Part shown: positions 45,723-57,586 of the stretch, in pieces
How the letters are laid out: each line of letters opens with the position of its first letter
How positions within the stretch are numbered: position 1 is the stretch's first letter
Source: Aureobasidium sp. EXF-3400
Taxonomy: Eukaryota > Ascomycota > Dothideomycetes > Dothideales > Saccotheciaceae
Direction: 5' to 3'
Assembly (NCBI GenBank): GCA_024195585.1
Contig: SWBL01000322.1
Location: 1 to 59,341 of the forward strand
DNA length: 59,341 nucleotides
Made by a program: the position numbers and the translations under genes
Notes under the pieces: model-generated
Databases searched by the model: none
The model's input: only the letters and a program-made list of their open reading frames with translations
What the model was told of the DNA's origin: nothing

Positions 45723-48700
45723 ATGGAGTATAGAACCACCCGACAAATAGCAGACGATGCTCTCGCTGGGGAACCTTACCAGTTCCAGAGTTACGAGCCA
45801 CAACAAAACCATCACGCACCGCAACCCATGCGCAAGTTGACGGAAGAAGTCGAAAAGGCGGACGACAGCAGCACACCACAATCGAGGAGAAGCAGCGATG
45901 ACACCGTCACATATGCCCCAATCAACATTCCTGGAGAGGACCAAGAGGCTATGAGAAACGATCTCATTACCTTGACACGATCTGCAACCAACTCAAGCTA
46001 TGCCGGCATTGATCCCGAATCCAAGGATTTCAGTCTGGATAAGTGGCTCCGCGCATTCGTCAAGGACTTCGATTCAGAGAACCTCAAAGCTACTCGAGCA
46101 GGTATTGTCTGGAAGAACCTCTCGGTTTCTGGATCCGGTGCAGCTCTGCAGCTTCAAGACACAGTCGCTGGCATTGCTTTGAAACCCCTGGGCATGATCA
46201 AGTCGCTGCTCTCGCACAACACCGAGCGAAAGCACATTCTTCGCAACTTCAACGGAAACCTCAAGTCCGGTGAACTGCTCATCGTTTTGGGACGTCCAGG
46301 CTCTGGTTGCAGTACCTTCCTCAAATCAATCTGTGGCGAGACGCATGGACTCCACATCGAAGAAGGATCTGAGATCCATTACAATGGTGTCAACCAGAAA
46401 CAGATGATGAAGGAGTTCAAAGGTGAGGTAGTCTACAACCAGGAGGTTGATAAGCACTTTCCTCATCTGACTGTTGGTCAAACCCTTGAGTTCGCTGCCT
46501 CTACCCGCACCCCAAGCCATCGTATTCGCGGCCTCTCGAGAAAGGAGTTCTCGACCCATACCGCCAAAGTCATTATGTCAGTCTTCGGACTCAGCCACAC
46601 ATACAACACGAAAGTCGGTTCCGATTTCGTTCGTGGTGTATCCGGTGGTGAGAGGAAGCGTGTCAGTATCGCTGAAATGGCTCTTACTGGATCTCCATTG
46701 GGAGCATGGGACAATTCCACAAGGGGTCTCGATTCTGTACGTCAAATTCTTGTTCTCTTCCCGTCATGATACAGAGCGATGTGTGGGCTGTCAAAAGGCA
46801 CAAAAATTTCCCGAAGGAAGATGTTTCCAAGGAGAGCCGACGTCTTGTCACCTCTTAGTGGTTACTACCCTGTTTCTCGAGACTACTGTGCCTTTTGATA
46901 GTCACGAGTGTTGTATCTCTTGCTTTACGAAGAGAGTATGCAATCTCCCCAACCCGCAATGTGCTAACGTGATGAAACAGGCGACTGCGTTCAAGTTTGT
47001 CAACTCCCTCCGCACTCTGGCGAACCTAGGTGGATCAGCTCACGCCGTCGCCATCTACCAAGCTTCTCAGCAGATTTACGAATTGTTCGATAAGGCCATT
47101 TTGCTCTACGAGGGTCGCACCATCTACTATGGCTCTGCCTCGAAAGCTCGTGCGTTCTTCGAAAAGCAGGGATGGACCTGTGATAAGAGACAGACCACTG
47201 GAGACTTCCTTACTGGCCTCACCAACCCTGCAGAACGCAAGGTACGCAAAGGCATGGAGAACAAAGTGCCTCGTACCGCAGAAGACTTCGAGCGAATGTG
47301 GCTCGAGTCTTCGGCATACAAAGCTATGGAACGAGGCATCGAGGAACATGAAAAGTCAGTTTCTGGAGACTCCATGGTGCAAGCCTTCCGTGAAAACAAG
47401 GGAGAAGCCCAAGCAAACCACACTCGTCTGAAGTCCCCATACATGATCAGTAAGTAAAGCCAGGGTACAGACGATATGAGTCAGGAGCTAACGAAGTCAG
47501 GTATCCCCATGCAAATCAAGCTGAACACAGTACGATCTTACCAACGCATCTGGAATGATCTTCCGTCCACGGCTTCTGCTATCCTTGTCAACGTCTTCAT
47601 GGCTCTCATTATCGGTTCAATCTTCTATGGTACTCCTGATGCTACTGTTGGGTTCATGTCCAAAGGAGCCGTTCTTTTCTTCGCTGTACTTCTCAATGCG
47701 CTATCAGCCATGAACGAGATCAACAGTCTTTATGCTCAACGTCCAATCGTCGAAAAACACAAATCTTACGCCCTTTATCACCCGGCGACAGAAGCAATCG
47801 CTGGTGTGGTCAGCGATATACCTGTCAAGTTTATTACTACCGTTGTGTTCAACCTGATCCTCTACTTCCTGGCTGGCCTCCGACGAGAACCGTCGCAGTT
47901 CTTTATCTACTTCTTGATCACGTTCATTGTGGGGCAGATCATGTCGGCAGTCTTCAGAACGCTCGCGGCTGTGACCAAAACGATCTCACAGGCCATGACA
48001 CTTGCGGGCGTGATGGTGCTTGCACTTGTCATTTACACAGGCTACGTCTTGCCACAACCTTACATGAAGCCTTGGTTCAAGTGGATCCATTACCTGAGTA
48101 AGTTGGGCCAACTCAACCACACAAGCGTTTTCTGACCACACTTTGCAGATCCAATTTTCTACGCTTTCGAGATCCTGATTGCTAACGAATTCCATGGACG
48201 GGAGTTTACCTGTTCTCAGTTCGTGCCTGCCTACCCCAACTTGCAGGGAGACCAATTTATCTGCTCCCAAACTGGTGCAGTTGCCGGCCGCCGCACTGTC
48301 AACGGAGACAACTACATCCAGACCGCATACCAGTACTCTTATTCACATGTATGGAGGAACTTCGGGATCATGTGAGTCAGCTGAAGGTGCAAAATTCAGC
48401 GAGCCAGTCTTTGTTTTTGGTTGAGGTCGATGAGACGGCGTCCAGGACGCCATATTATCGACCTCAACCTGCGGACTGATTCGTTGCATGAGTGCCATTC
48501 CTATTCCTCCATAGAACTCTGCTAATTGTACCTTCGCCTTATAGGATTGCTTTCCTTATCGGTTTCATGGCCATGTACTTCGTCGCTGTCGAGGTCAACT
48601 CTTCAACCAGCAGCACCGCCGAGGTTCTGGTCTTCCGCAAGGGACATGCACCTGCCAGTCTCACTGGACAGGTCAAAGAAGGCAACAAAGACGAAGAAGC

Positions 48701-50968
48701 AGCTGCTCAGGGTGCTGCGTCAAACGAACACACAGAAAGCGACAAAGTTGATGCCATCCCTGCTCAAAAGGACATTTTCACCTGGAGAGATGTTGTATAC
48801 GACATCAAGATCAAGGGAGAGCCTCGCAGACTTCTAGATCACGTCAGTGGCTACGTTAAACCGGGCACCTTGACTGCCCTCATGGGAGTCAGTGGTGCTG
48901 GCAAAACAACTCTGCTAGATTCCCTTGCTCAGCGTACCTCTACTGGCGTCATCACTGGCGATATGCTGGTTAACGGCAAGCCAATCGATGCCAGCTTCCA
49001 AAGAGGTTGTGGTTATGTTCAACAACAAGGTGAGTATCATCTATTCTTGGTGAAATTCGACACTAACAGCCCTAGATCTGCACCTCGAGACAGCTACTGT
49101 CCGTGAGAGTTTACGATTCAGTGCCATGCTCAGACAGCCCAAGTCTGTCAGTAAACAAGATAAGTATGATTATGTGGAAGAAGTTATCAAAATGCTTGAC
49201 ATGGAAGACTTCGCCGAGGCTGTCGTTGGTGTACCCGGCGAAGGTTTGAACGTAGAGCAACGCAAGCTATTGACTATCGGAGTCGAACTCGCCGCCAAGC
49301 CTAAGTTGTTGCTCTTCTTGGATGAGCCTACCAGGTGAGTAGCTATTGCAGCCATTTCGAACTATGCACTAACATCGTAAAGTGGTTTGGACTCTCAGAG
49401 TGCCTGGGCCATTTGCGCCTTCCTCCGCAAGCTTGCCGACGCCGGCCAAGCTGTCCTGTGTACCATCCATCAGCCCAGCGCCGTCCTCTTCCAGGAGTTC
49501 GACCGTCTTTTGTTTTTGGCAAAGGGCGGTAAGACGGTCTATTTCGGAGACATCGGCGAGAACAGTCGCACCCTTCTAGATTACTTCGAACATAATAAAT
49601 CCAGGAAGTGTGGAGATGAGGAGAACCCAGCCGAATTCATGCTCGAGATCGTCAACGCCGGATCTGCTGGACAAGGTCCCGACTGGCACGAGGTCTGGAA
49701 GAAGAGCGATGAAGCCAAGGGCGTCCAGATTCAGATTGACAAGTTGCACGAAGAATCGAGCGGCAGAGCTCGCGACCACGAACCGAGCAAGGAGGAGCTC
49801 AGCGAATTCGCTATGCCGTTGACCACTCAGATCTCCGTCGTTACGCAGCGTGTCTTCCAACAGTACTGGCGTATGCCATCCTACATCCTCGCGAAATGGA
49901 CTCTTGGTACTGCTGCTGGTTTGTTCATCGGATTCTCTTTCTACCAGGCCGACTCCTCGACTCAAGGGCTTCAGAACGTCATTTTCTCAGCCTTTATGGT
50001 TTGCACGATCTTCTCTTCTCTGGTTCAGCAGGTATGTATATCATTTCTTCTCAGTCGATCCACTTTGCTGACCATTAATCTCAGATTATGCCTCTCTTCG
50101 TCAACCAACGCTCGCTCTACGAGGTCCGTGAAAGACCTAGCAAAGCATACTCCTGGAAGGCCTTCATCCTAGCCAACATCGTAGTCGAAATCCCTTACAA
50201 CATCGTCTTGGCTGTTCTGGTATTTGGTTCCTACTACTACGCCGTTCAGGGAATTCAGCCCTCTATCCGACAGGGCATGGTCCTTCTCTTCCTCATCGAG
50301 TTCTTCATCTACGCCGGCACGTTCGCACATCTCTGTATTGTCGCCATGCCAGATGCACAGACAGGTACGTATATCGCCCCTTTCAAATAAATCTCGCTAA
50401 CAATTGTCAAGCTGCCGCAATCGTGACTCTTTTGTTCGCCATGTCCTTGGTTTTCAACGGTGTCATGCAATCTCCTGATGCCCTCCCTGGTTTCTGGATC
50501 TTCATGTATCGAGTATCACCCTTCACCTACTGGATCGGTGGTATTGTCGCAGCACAGCTCCACGGCAAGGAAATTGTGTGTAGCCAAGCTGAACTCAGCG
50601 TCTTCCAACCGCCTGCAGGCCAAACTTGCGGACAGTACCTGGCTGCTTACCTCCAAGCCGCACCCGGAACCCTTCAAAACCCCACTGCCACTAGCGACTG
50701 CGCATATTGTGCTCTGAGCCAAGCAGATCAGTTCCTCTCTGGCTCTAACATCTACTACAGTCAAGTATGGATGAACTTTGGAATCTTTTGGGCTTACATT
50801 GTCTTCAATATCTTCGCTGCCGTGTCCCTTTACTGGCTATTCAGAGTCAGCACCTTCAGTTTCTCTGGATTCACTGAAAAACTGAAGGGACTTCACTGGC
50901 CAAGACACGAGCCTTTGGCCAAAGACAAGGAAGGAGAAAAGCAGAGGAACGTTGCCAATCCCTATTAG
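45723..50968 (+). CDS. PDR-type full-size ABC drug transporter
   Basis: Plasma-membrane multidrug efflux pump of the fungal ABCG/PDR group, layout (NBD-TMD)x2. Nine exons (45723-46736, 46981-47449, 47501-48097, 48149-48371, 48545-49029, 49076-49334, 49383-50031, 50085-50364, 50412-50968) sum to 4533 nt, 1510 residues. NBD1 has the fungal degenerate Walker [10 protein letters not shown] (190-198, Cys196 replacing Lys) but a canonical signature [10 protein letters not shown] from 306. NBD2 has canonical GVSGAGKTT (882-890, Lys888), a degenerate signature [10 protein letters not shown] and Walker [15 protein letters not shown]. This is the usual asymmetric pair. Most introns are 46-53 nt, but intron 1 is 244 nt and carries repeat C4, and intron 4 is 173 nt. 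Adjacent to a divergent Zn2Cys6 gene, its likely regulator. Confidence 0.95.
46786..46905. repeat. Repeat copy C4 with 15-bp inverted arms, in transporter intron 1
   Basis: CTGTCAAAAGGCACA (46788-46802) pairs along its whole length (one G-T wobble) with TGTGCCTTTTGATAG (46887-46901). TCAAAAGGCA is followed after the same 35-base offset by TCCAA(A/G)GAGAGCC here and on the minus strand of C2, which shows common origin. Orientation is opposite to C1 and C2. Confidence 0.65.
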
Positions 50969-51507
50969 AGAGCTGTCGTTTCCACGGCGTTTTGGTTTCT
51001 GCTCATAGATTTCTTTTGTTACCTCATCTTATTTGTAAAAGTCTAAAGCTAGACATATAATTCTAATTCATTATCCTTACATAGACCTCAGACCCGACGT
51101 GCGCAATGCACATGAGATGCGACAAGTGAGTTGTTCGTGGTGGCAGGGCTCTAGAAGCTGCGTTAAAAAGGGACGAGATGATAAGGCCCTTCCTTCCGTG
51201 TGCAAAAGGATGTAACGCTGGTAGCTATAAAAACGCGTAATGGGTTTGAAAAACAGCATAGCATCCATCGAGATACGATATACTCTGGGCTCTCTTTGGA
51301 TACACCTCGGATCTAGAGAGTATTATGCCTTTTGATAGCGAGGACGTCGCTATATGCTTTCACAGGGAGAGGATAGAAGTTACAAACTTTAGCACGTGGA
51401 GAGGTTGGAAGACAGGTGAGCATTTCACGACTCATATGGTCAATCTGATAAGATGTGCTGTGCAAGTTTCATGTCTCTATTGTGGATCGTTATATTATAG
51501 GTATTGT
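50969..51507. other. Intergenic region between the PDR transporter and TLG1
   Basis: 539 bases between convergent genes. It contains the transporter 3' end and repeat copy C2. No gene. Confidence 0.5.
51190..51440. repeat. Dispersed repeat copy C2
   Basis: Direct-orientation partner of C1, 8.8 kb away on the far side of the regulator/transporter pair. The palindrome ATAGCGA-GGACG-TCGCTAT lies at 51335-51353. TGCCTTTTGATAG just before it also occurs in the intron copy C4. Confidence 0.65.
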
Positions 51508-52398
51508 TTATGAAGACAGTAGGACGATCAGCAAAATGATCAGGACAACAATCAGCACAGCGATGCAACAGCTGGAGTATGTATCTATGGTCAGACAGCA
51601 CGTATTAGCAAAGTTTCAAACGACTCATCGATGAAAGCCGGCAAAAATGGCAAGAGGTAAAAGAGGACACACCTTCGTTCTTTCTGATGACCCAACCAAT
51701 TTTCTTGAGGCCAGTTTGAAGCTTTCCCCCTACGCGATCGGCAATGTTGTCGACATCATCGAGCAAGTCAGCTTGTTCCTCGAGTTCGCGGCCCATGGTA
51801 TCGGCCTGTTGGCGCAAAGTGCCCACAGTCTTGAAGACGTCATCCAGAGCTTCATCCTGCTGTTGCATAATCTCCTCTTGTCTCTGCTGTTCGAATTGGG
51901 CATAATCGCCATCTCCCTCTTCATGCTCGTCGTCGCTATCGAAAGCACTAGGATGCGGTAATGAAGTGTCTTTGGCCTTGCCTTTCCCATGTATCTGCGC
52001 TTGATCGATAGTCTTTGCAAGTTCTGTGTGCATATCTTCGATCTCGGCGCCTACATCTTCGACTAGTGTCCGCCGCCGCTCTACTTCGTCTATTTCTAGG
52101 CCATAGCGGTATGGGTCGTGTTCAACGGCTTTTACGCTGTCGACTAGATCGCGTAGGTCGGCGCTCAGGTCTGTGAGTGTGGATTCGAGTTCATCGCGTG
52201 CTTCGACGAGTTCGGGGGAGGTGGCTGAAGAGGCAGAGGAGCGGATGCGGATGTAGCTGTTGAAGAGTGGTCGCGTCGTGTTAAGGAGCGAGAGGACGTC
52301 ACTATTTTTGCTCTCGTGTCAGTACCAATGATTCTCTGCAATGGTGTAGGGATTGCGACGTACGCCTGAACCTGTAGAAAGGGGTCTTCGGATGCCAT
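51508..52398 (-). CDS. TLG1: t-SNARE of the Tlg1 / syntaxin-6 family
   Basis: Endosome-to-Golgi Qc-SNARE. Three exons (52398-52364, 52301-51673, 51584-51508) give 246 residues; yeast Tlg1 is 224. Exon 1 encodes MASEDPFLQVQ, and SEDPF is typical of the syntaxin-6 N-terminus. The middle exon holds the three-helix N-terminal domain (DVLSLLNTTRPLFNSYIRI, then HDPYRYGLEIDEVERRR) and the SNARE motif (QQQDEALDDVFKTVGTLRQQ, ELEEQADLLDDVDNIADRV, with the zero-layer Gln). The last exon supplies the tail anchor, CCIAVLIVVLIILLIVLLSS, ending in TAA. Reading through the 88-nt last intron would replace the anchor by a false soluble end. Divergent from the methyltransferase gene. Confidence 0.93.
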
Positions 52399-52721
52399 GG
52401 TGTGTCTTGTATCGTGTTTGTAGCATGCGGCCCGCCTATGCCGCAATGACAATCTAGCTCATTGTTTGATTTCGAAGCTAGAAACGGGAAAGAAGAGCTT
52501 CCAAAGGCTGTGAGTTGTTGTTGATTTGGGTCGAGGTGCTTCCCCAGCTCTTTGTCGTCGCCGGTCTCATGTTCGGTCTTTAGCCGCGGCGTTAAACTTT
52601 GGTACTTTTTTCTCTCGCCAACCATTTTATATGCCCATTCCATACCGCGTACAGGAGTAATAGTCCATTGCCTCATGTGTGCAAGCAGCCATTGACTTGA
52701 AAACTTCAATACCGCGTCACA
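52399..52721. promoter_or_regulatory. Shared divergent promoter, TLG1 / METTL25-like
   Basis: 323 bases between divergent starts. Nothing distinctive beyond ordinary composition. An ATTTTATATGCC stretch about 100 bases before the methyltransferase ATG may be TATA-like. Confidence 0.35.
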
Positions 52722-54683
52722 ATGGGTCCGGAAAGCCCTTTGCCCTGCTCACCAGAGTTTGAGAGCTCGGAACAATATGTCGACTCACTACTGGACTTTA
52801 TCGGCACCTCCGAATTGCTACAAGCTCTATGTGGTGGTGTCCATGTGCTCGATTTCTTCACGCGGAAACCTGATCTCTATAGCCTGGTAATAGCTCCGGA
52901 ATGGCGATCTTTCTTCCGAGCACACGACATCATGGACATTTTGGATCTGCTCATGCGGGAGGACTTGGACATCTTCGACAATGAAACAGACTCGTGGAGA
53001 GAAGGTTCTGTACCACCAGAATCTCTGTTGCAATATATCAAGCAAATCAGAAAACTATCTCTACGACGTGAACATACTCCCATCAACAGGAAAAGCCAAA
53101 GAGGAGCCAATGGACCCAAGACTACACATACTCTAGCTCGCCAAGTAGCAGTCGGCATGAACGTTAAGAAAATTCACGAAGTCGATAACTTCTGTCGTTA
53201 TCTGGACAGACTGACCACCGAAATTGCCGACTCTACGGATCGAGAGATCACTCATCTAGTCGATTTTGGAGCCGGCCAGAACTACTTGGGCAGAGCGCTG
53301 GCATCAGAACCTTACAACAAACACATTATCGCTCTGGAGAGCAGAGCACACAATATTGAAGGTGCGAGAAACTGGGACGTGCTTGCCAAACTAGCGCCCA
53401 AGCAACAGACCATGGTCAATAAGAAGGAGTGGAGAGTTCAGCAGCAAACAATGGCCGAGCAAGGAACACCCGAAAAAGAAGCTCAGAAAACTGATCTCAA
53501 GGGGGAAAGAGGCTTCCACGCAGACGCTCCTGCTGTGCCTACAGAGGAATCAGCACAAGCGACGCTCAAGATTTCGAATTCAGGAGTCGGCAGCATCCAA
53601 TACGTCGAACACTACATCAAAGATGGCGATCTCTCACGAGTAGTACCCCAAATCGTGGATCAAGATGCAGTTCGCGAGAAAGTAACTCCAGACCTCGAAG
53701 CCGCTGCGACACAACCACCTTCTTCAAAACAGATCCCTGACAACTTTGTCGAAGGAAACCTTCAAGTTGACAATTCGATCAAAGCTCAAGATCCACGTCT
53801 TCTTGTCATTTCTTTGCACAGCTGCGGTAACCTCGTACATCACGGCATCCGCTCTCTCTTAATGAACCCCTCAGTTTCTGCTGTTGCTCTAGTCGGTATG
53901 TAAACATGATCTGATACTATAGCGTGCGCTAATGTGGAAGCAGGATGTTGCTACAATCTGATCACCGAACGTCTAGGACCCCCAACCTACAAACTACCCT
54001 CCCTACGCTCAAACCACCCACGCCTAACCGAAACCTCACAAGCACACGACCCACACGGTTTCCCAATGTCCTCTCGCCTCTGCAACCAAACCACAGCAAG
54101 CGGAAAGGGCGTACGTCTCAACATCACAGCCCGCATGATGGCCGTCCAAGCACCCCAAAACTGGGGCAAAAAAGACTCGCAAGACTTTTTCAAACGCCAC
54201 TTTTACCGCGCCTTGTTGCAGAGAATTTTCATGGACAAAGGCATTGTGCCAGCTCCTGAGCCCGCTGATGTGGAAAACAATAATGGAAGTCCTTTGGGTT
54301 GGTCGGCGGGTGGTGGCACTGCACCCATCATTTTGGGCTCGCTCAGGAAATCTTGCTATGAGAGTTTTGTTACTTATGTGCGTGGCGCGTTGGAGAAACT
54401 CGTTAATGATCCTACTCGTGGAGAACTGTTTACGGAAAAGATGGCTAGTATGAGTGATGAAGAGATTCGTGGGTACGAGACAGACTTTAAGGAGAGAGGG
54501 AAGGAGTTGAGTGTCATGTGGAGTTTGATGGCTTTTAGTGCTGGCGTCATTGAAGCTGCTATTGTGGTGGATAGATGGTTGTTCCTCAAGGAGCAGGATG
54601 AGGTTGCTGATGCATGGGTTGAACCAGTCTTTGAGTTCAAGCATAGTCCGAGAAATCTGGTGGTGGTCGGTATCAAGAAGTGA
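52722..54683 (+). CDS. METTL25-like SAM-dependent methyltransferase (Methyltransf_32)
   Basis: Putative methyltransferase of the METTL25/RRNAD1 family. Fungal substrates are unknown to me. Exons 52722-53895 and 53944-54683 flank a 48-nt intron and give 637 residues. SAM-binding motif I is HLVDFGAGQNYLGRAL with D181, G183 and G185. A family Gly/Cys segment, LHSCGNLVHHGIRSL, then VALVGCCYNLITE, is completed exactly across the intron (GTC G|GA TGT TGC). Between motif I and LHSCGNL lies a ~130-residue low-complexity acidic insertion (about 225-350). The C-terminal half includes HGFPMSSRLC and the terminal FEFKHSPRNLVVVGIKK, common in this family. The start ATG at 52722 follows a pyrimidine-rich upstream region and gives a plausible N-terminal helical domain. 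Confidence 0.85.
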
Positions 54684-54939
54684 CGAAGGAAACCAGCAAC
54701 GCCTGATCCGATCCGATCTGTAGAATATGCACCAGGTATTGAAGCCGCCACAATCTGATAGTCGATGCTTCTGTGATGGGTGAACCGCTATTGTTGTCAT
54801 GTTTGAGCTTCAAGATTCGTAAATGTGTAATATGTACGTTTCGCAGAGCAAACAATTGTCGCTACCAAACAGGGCTATATGCATTTCTCCCCCAAACTCC
54901 CCTGACCCTTTCCAACTATTTCAACATGCTCTCTTTCAT

Positions 54940-57084
54940 CTATGCATCTAAGAGCATCTTCCATAGGCCATTTGACTCGGTGAAATCGTGATGGATGATG
55001 TTGACAAGCCAGTAGTTGTCTCTAATCTCACGCAGCAGGTTGGCTGACGGTGAGCGAGGTGGGTATACGTGGCGCCATTCAGTCCAGATGCCAAAGGCTT
55101 CTTCAGCCCAGGCGCGGAAAGAGACAGCTTCGATCATTGTCGGTGTGACGATTCTAATTGAATATTGTGTTAGTGACTTACTGGTTGTAAAGGAATTATG
55201 GATCTGATACGTACTCTTTACCAGTGAAACATCCCCAAGTGACTGGGTTCAGACTTTCCTCGTCGGCTGCTTGAAAGTCGCCCTTGCCGTTGCAGGCAAA
55301 GTATGTCACTTGGTCGTCCTTGTCGAGCTTGGCGCGTAGTCGTGCCCAGTCTTCGTGTGAGCAGAAGAATTCAACAAAAGGCTAGGACGTGTGTTAGCAA
55401 CTATGATTTGCGTTGAGTTTGAGGAAAACAATACCTTTTGGAAGACAAACCCACTAGGTGGTCCCCAGCCGAAGATTTCGTGATCACTGCGGAAGCCGTT
55501 TACACCAGGCTGAGAAGCCACTGTCCACCAACCTTTCTGAATCAGACCAGCCAACTCGTTCTTGATAGTCGCAGTCTCAGGGTTGAGGCCCTCCTCACTC
55601 CAAGGAATGGCATCGAGTTCTCCACGTACGTGACGCTCGAAAATACTTGTAATGTCTTTGGTGTCGACTGGGTAACCCCAAAGCTTTAATGCACTCGGGA
55701 TCGAGACATGCAAACTGACACCGTAACCGTCAATCTCACCATACGCAGGACTGCGAGCATCACCCCATCTTCCGTTGGGGAAATCATCCCATGTCGCCTC
55801 TCGTCCCAAAGCACCTTCCCCTTCGGAGATCGCTAGAGCGTCTGCGCGAGATGGCGGATCCTCACCCGGTACTCCAGCCTCGTCATCGAAGGCCTCGAAG
55901 GAGGCACTACCGCTAGACGTCGACCTCGTGGTCTTGTCGACGACGACGCGATTTTGAGGCGCAGAATTGGCAAGGGAAGATCTGCGGCGAGCCTTTGCTT
56001 TCTTGTCGCCGTTGCCGTTCGCGACCGGTGTATCATCGTCTTCTACTGCGACAGTGTCGTTGACTGCACCTATCAGCTTGCAGCGTTCTACAATATGTGC
56101 GACTGCTTTCTCCAGGTTGAGTGTGTAGAAGTGGAATCCTTTGGGACCGGGATAGGGGTTCTTCTTGAGTGTTTCAACCATTTCGCTCAGGATATCGACA
56201 CCGGCACGCTTGACAGCCTCGTCATCGTTCTTGATGGGCTCCAGTCTGTCTGAAACCTCGCAGGGAAGGTTTGCGTGGCTGAGTTTGGTGGTCCTCTTGA
56301 GAATTTGGTAGCTCTGGATGGGCATCAAACCAGGAATAATGGGGATAGTTTTGAAGAGGCCGCTCTCGTGTTGTCTAAGTTGTCTTTCGTAATCTTGGTA
56401 TGCGTTAATGTCGTAGAAGAGTTGAGTCATGAGGAAGTCAGCGCCAGCCTCGACCTTTTCAACCAGATATGGCAGGTCGTAATTTGCGTGCTGATGCTCG
56501 GGGTGGGATTGATCAGAGTGGCCCTCGGGATATACAGCCACACCGATGCAGAAGTAGTGTCCGTATTCCTTGCGAATGTATCGTACCAAGTCGACAGCCC
56601 ATGTGAATTCTCTGTTGCTATCGTCCTCGTCGTTGTTCTCCAGCTCATTTGACCTGTATTCGTCGCTTCTCGGAGGATCACCTCTCAGAGCAAGAATGTT
56701 CCTGATTCCCAAAGCTTTTGCCTGTTCCAGAGCTTCATCGATGAGCTTGCGCGACATGTTTGTGCAGGTAAGATGCAGACAAGTGGTGAGACCCAATTGA
56801 CGCTGGGTCATGTCTGCCAGAGCCAGGGACTTTGTCGAAGTGCTGCCACCAGCTCCCCATGTTACATTGACGAATAGTGGGCGTAATGAATGTGCCATAC
56901 GCGACAGACGGGCGTGTAGGTTGGCGAAACCCTAGAAACATGTCAGAAAGCTCTCCGGCGCACTTTGGTGCCCCTCATGGTCGCCCCTCACCTGCTGCGT
57001 CTTTGGCGGAAAGAATTCCAGAGAGAAATATGTGCTGTCCTCGGGCAGCGCCGCGATCTTGTCGACTATCCTGTCCGAAGCCAT
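54940..57084 (-). CDS. MET12: Methylenetetrahydrofolate reductase, Met12 type
   Basis: Reduces 5,10-methylene-THF to 5-methyl-THF for methionine synthesis in the cytosol. Four exons (57084-56992, 56931-55435, 55381-55215, 55153-54940) give 656 residues; yeast Met12 is 657. Exon 1 provides MASDRIVDKIAAL..YFSLEFFPPKTQQ with the catalytic Glu region. The TIM barrel continues with FVNVTWGAGGST, HLTCTNMSRK, ILALRGDPPR, GADFLMTQLFYD and FHFYTLNLEKA. SLEFFPPKT and TWGAGG favour Met12 over Met13 (which has FEYFVPKT, TWNAGG). A ~90-residue charged Ser-rich linker precedes the C-terminal regulatory domain (WGYPVDTKDI, GWGPPSGFVFQK, NYWLVNIIHHDF). A second paralogue probably exists elsewhere. Confidence 0.94.
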
Positions 57085-57586
57085 GTCTGATGTTGTTGTT
57101 GCGTGCATGTTGGTCGTGTGAGTGAATGCAACTCGAAAAAATGGGACAATAATGTTCGGATGGCCATGATTCGGCAGTTGTTCTTCTTAAGGGTACCCCC
57201 GATACCGCCAAATTGTGGAGAGTCACGGACATTCGTCATTGTTAAATCCAGCTGCGCTTCTTTACTGCTTTTGTTCATTCGACGCGGTTTCTAACCCAGC
57301 GATTGTGATACCGCACCATCTTCCCGGTGCAGAAGCCTGTAAAGGACCGCACTTTTACACTGATTAAATGCCCCGCCGAGTCTGCCGCCCATCTCCAGAC
57401 GAACCCCGCGTTGGAGGTGCCAATGCATACCTGCTATCCCTCGAGAATCGAGATATGCCCCACGCGCACCATCAAAGAAAGCAGCTTATCCTCGCTTTCC
57501 AAAAACGCTCCACTTGGCTATCGGTAATCAATGCGTTAAAATACATGCAGTGAGGTACTGCAATATCGTTTTCATATACTGCTTCA
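57085..57586. other. Intergenic region between eIF4E2-like and MET12
   Basis: 502 bases between tandem minus-strand genes. It contains the MET12 promoter and the 3' end of the eIF4E2-like gene. Short frames at 57327-57553 show no family resemblance. Confidence 0.45.

Noticed and set aside
46474..47457. 327-codon frame reading through transporter intron 1
   Set aside because: Only its last part, from 46981, is the real exon 2. The earlier part is the wrong frame of exon 1 plus intron.
41000..52000. Secondary-metabolite gene cluster
   Set aside because: A regulator and an efflux pump are present, but no backbone synthase or tailoring enzyme is visible.
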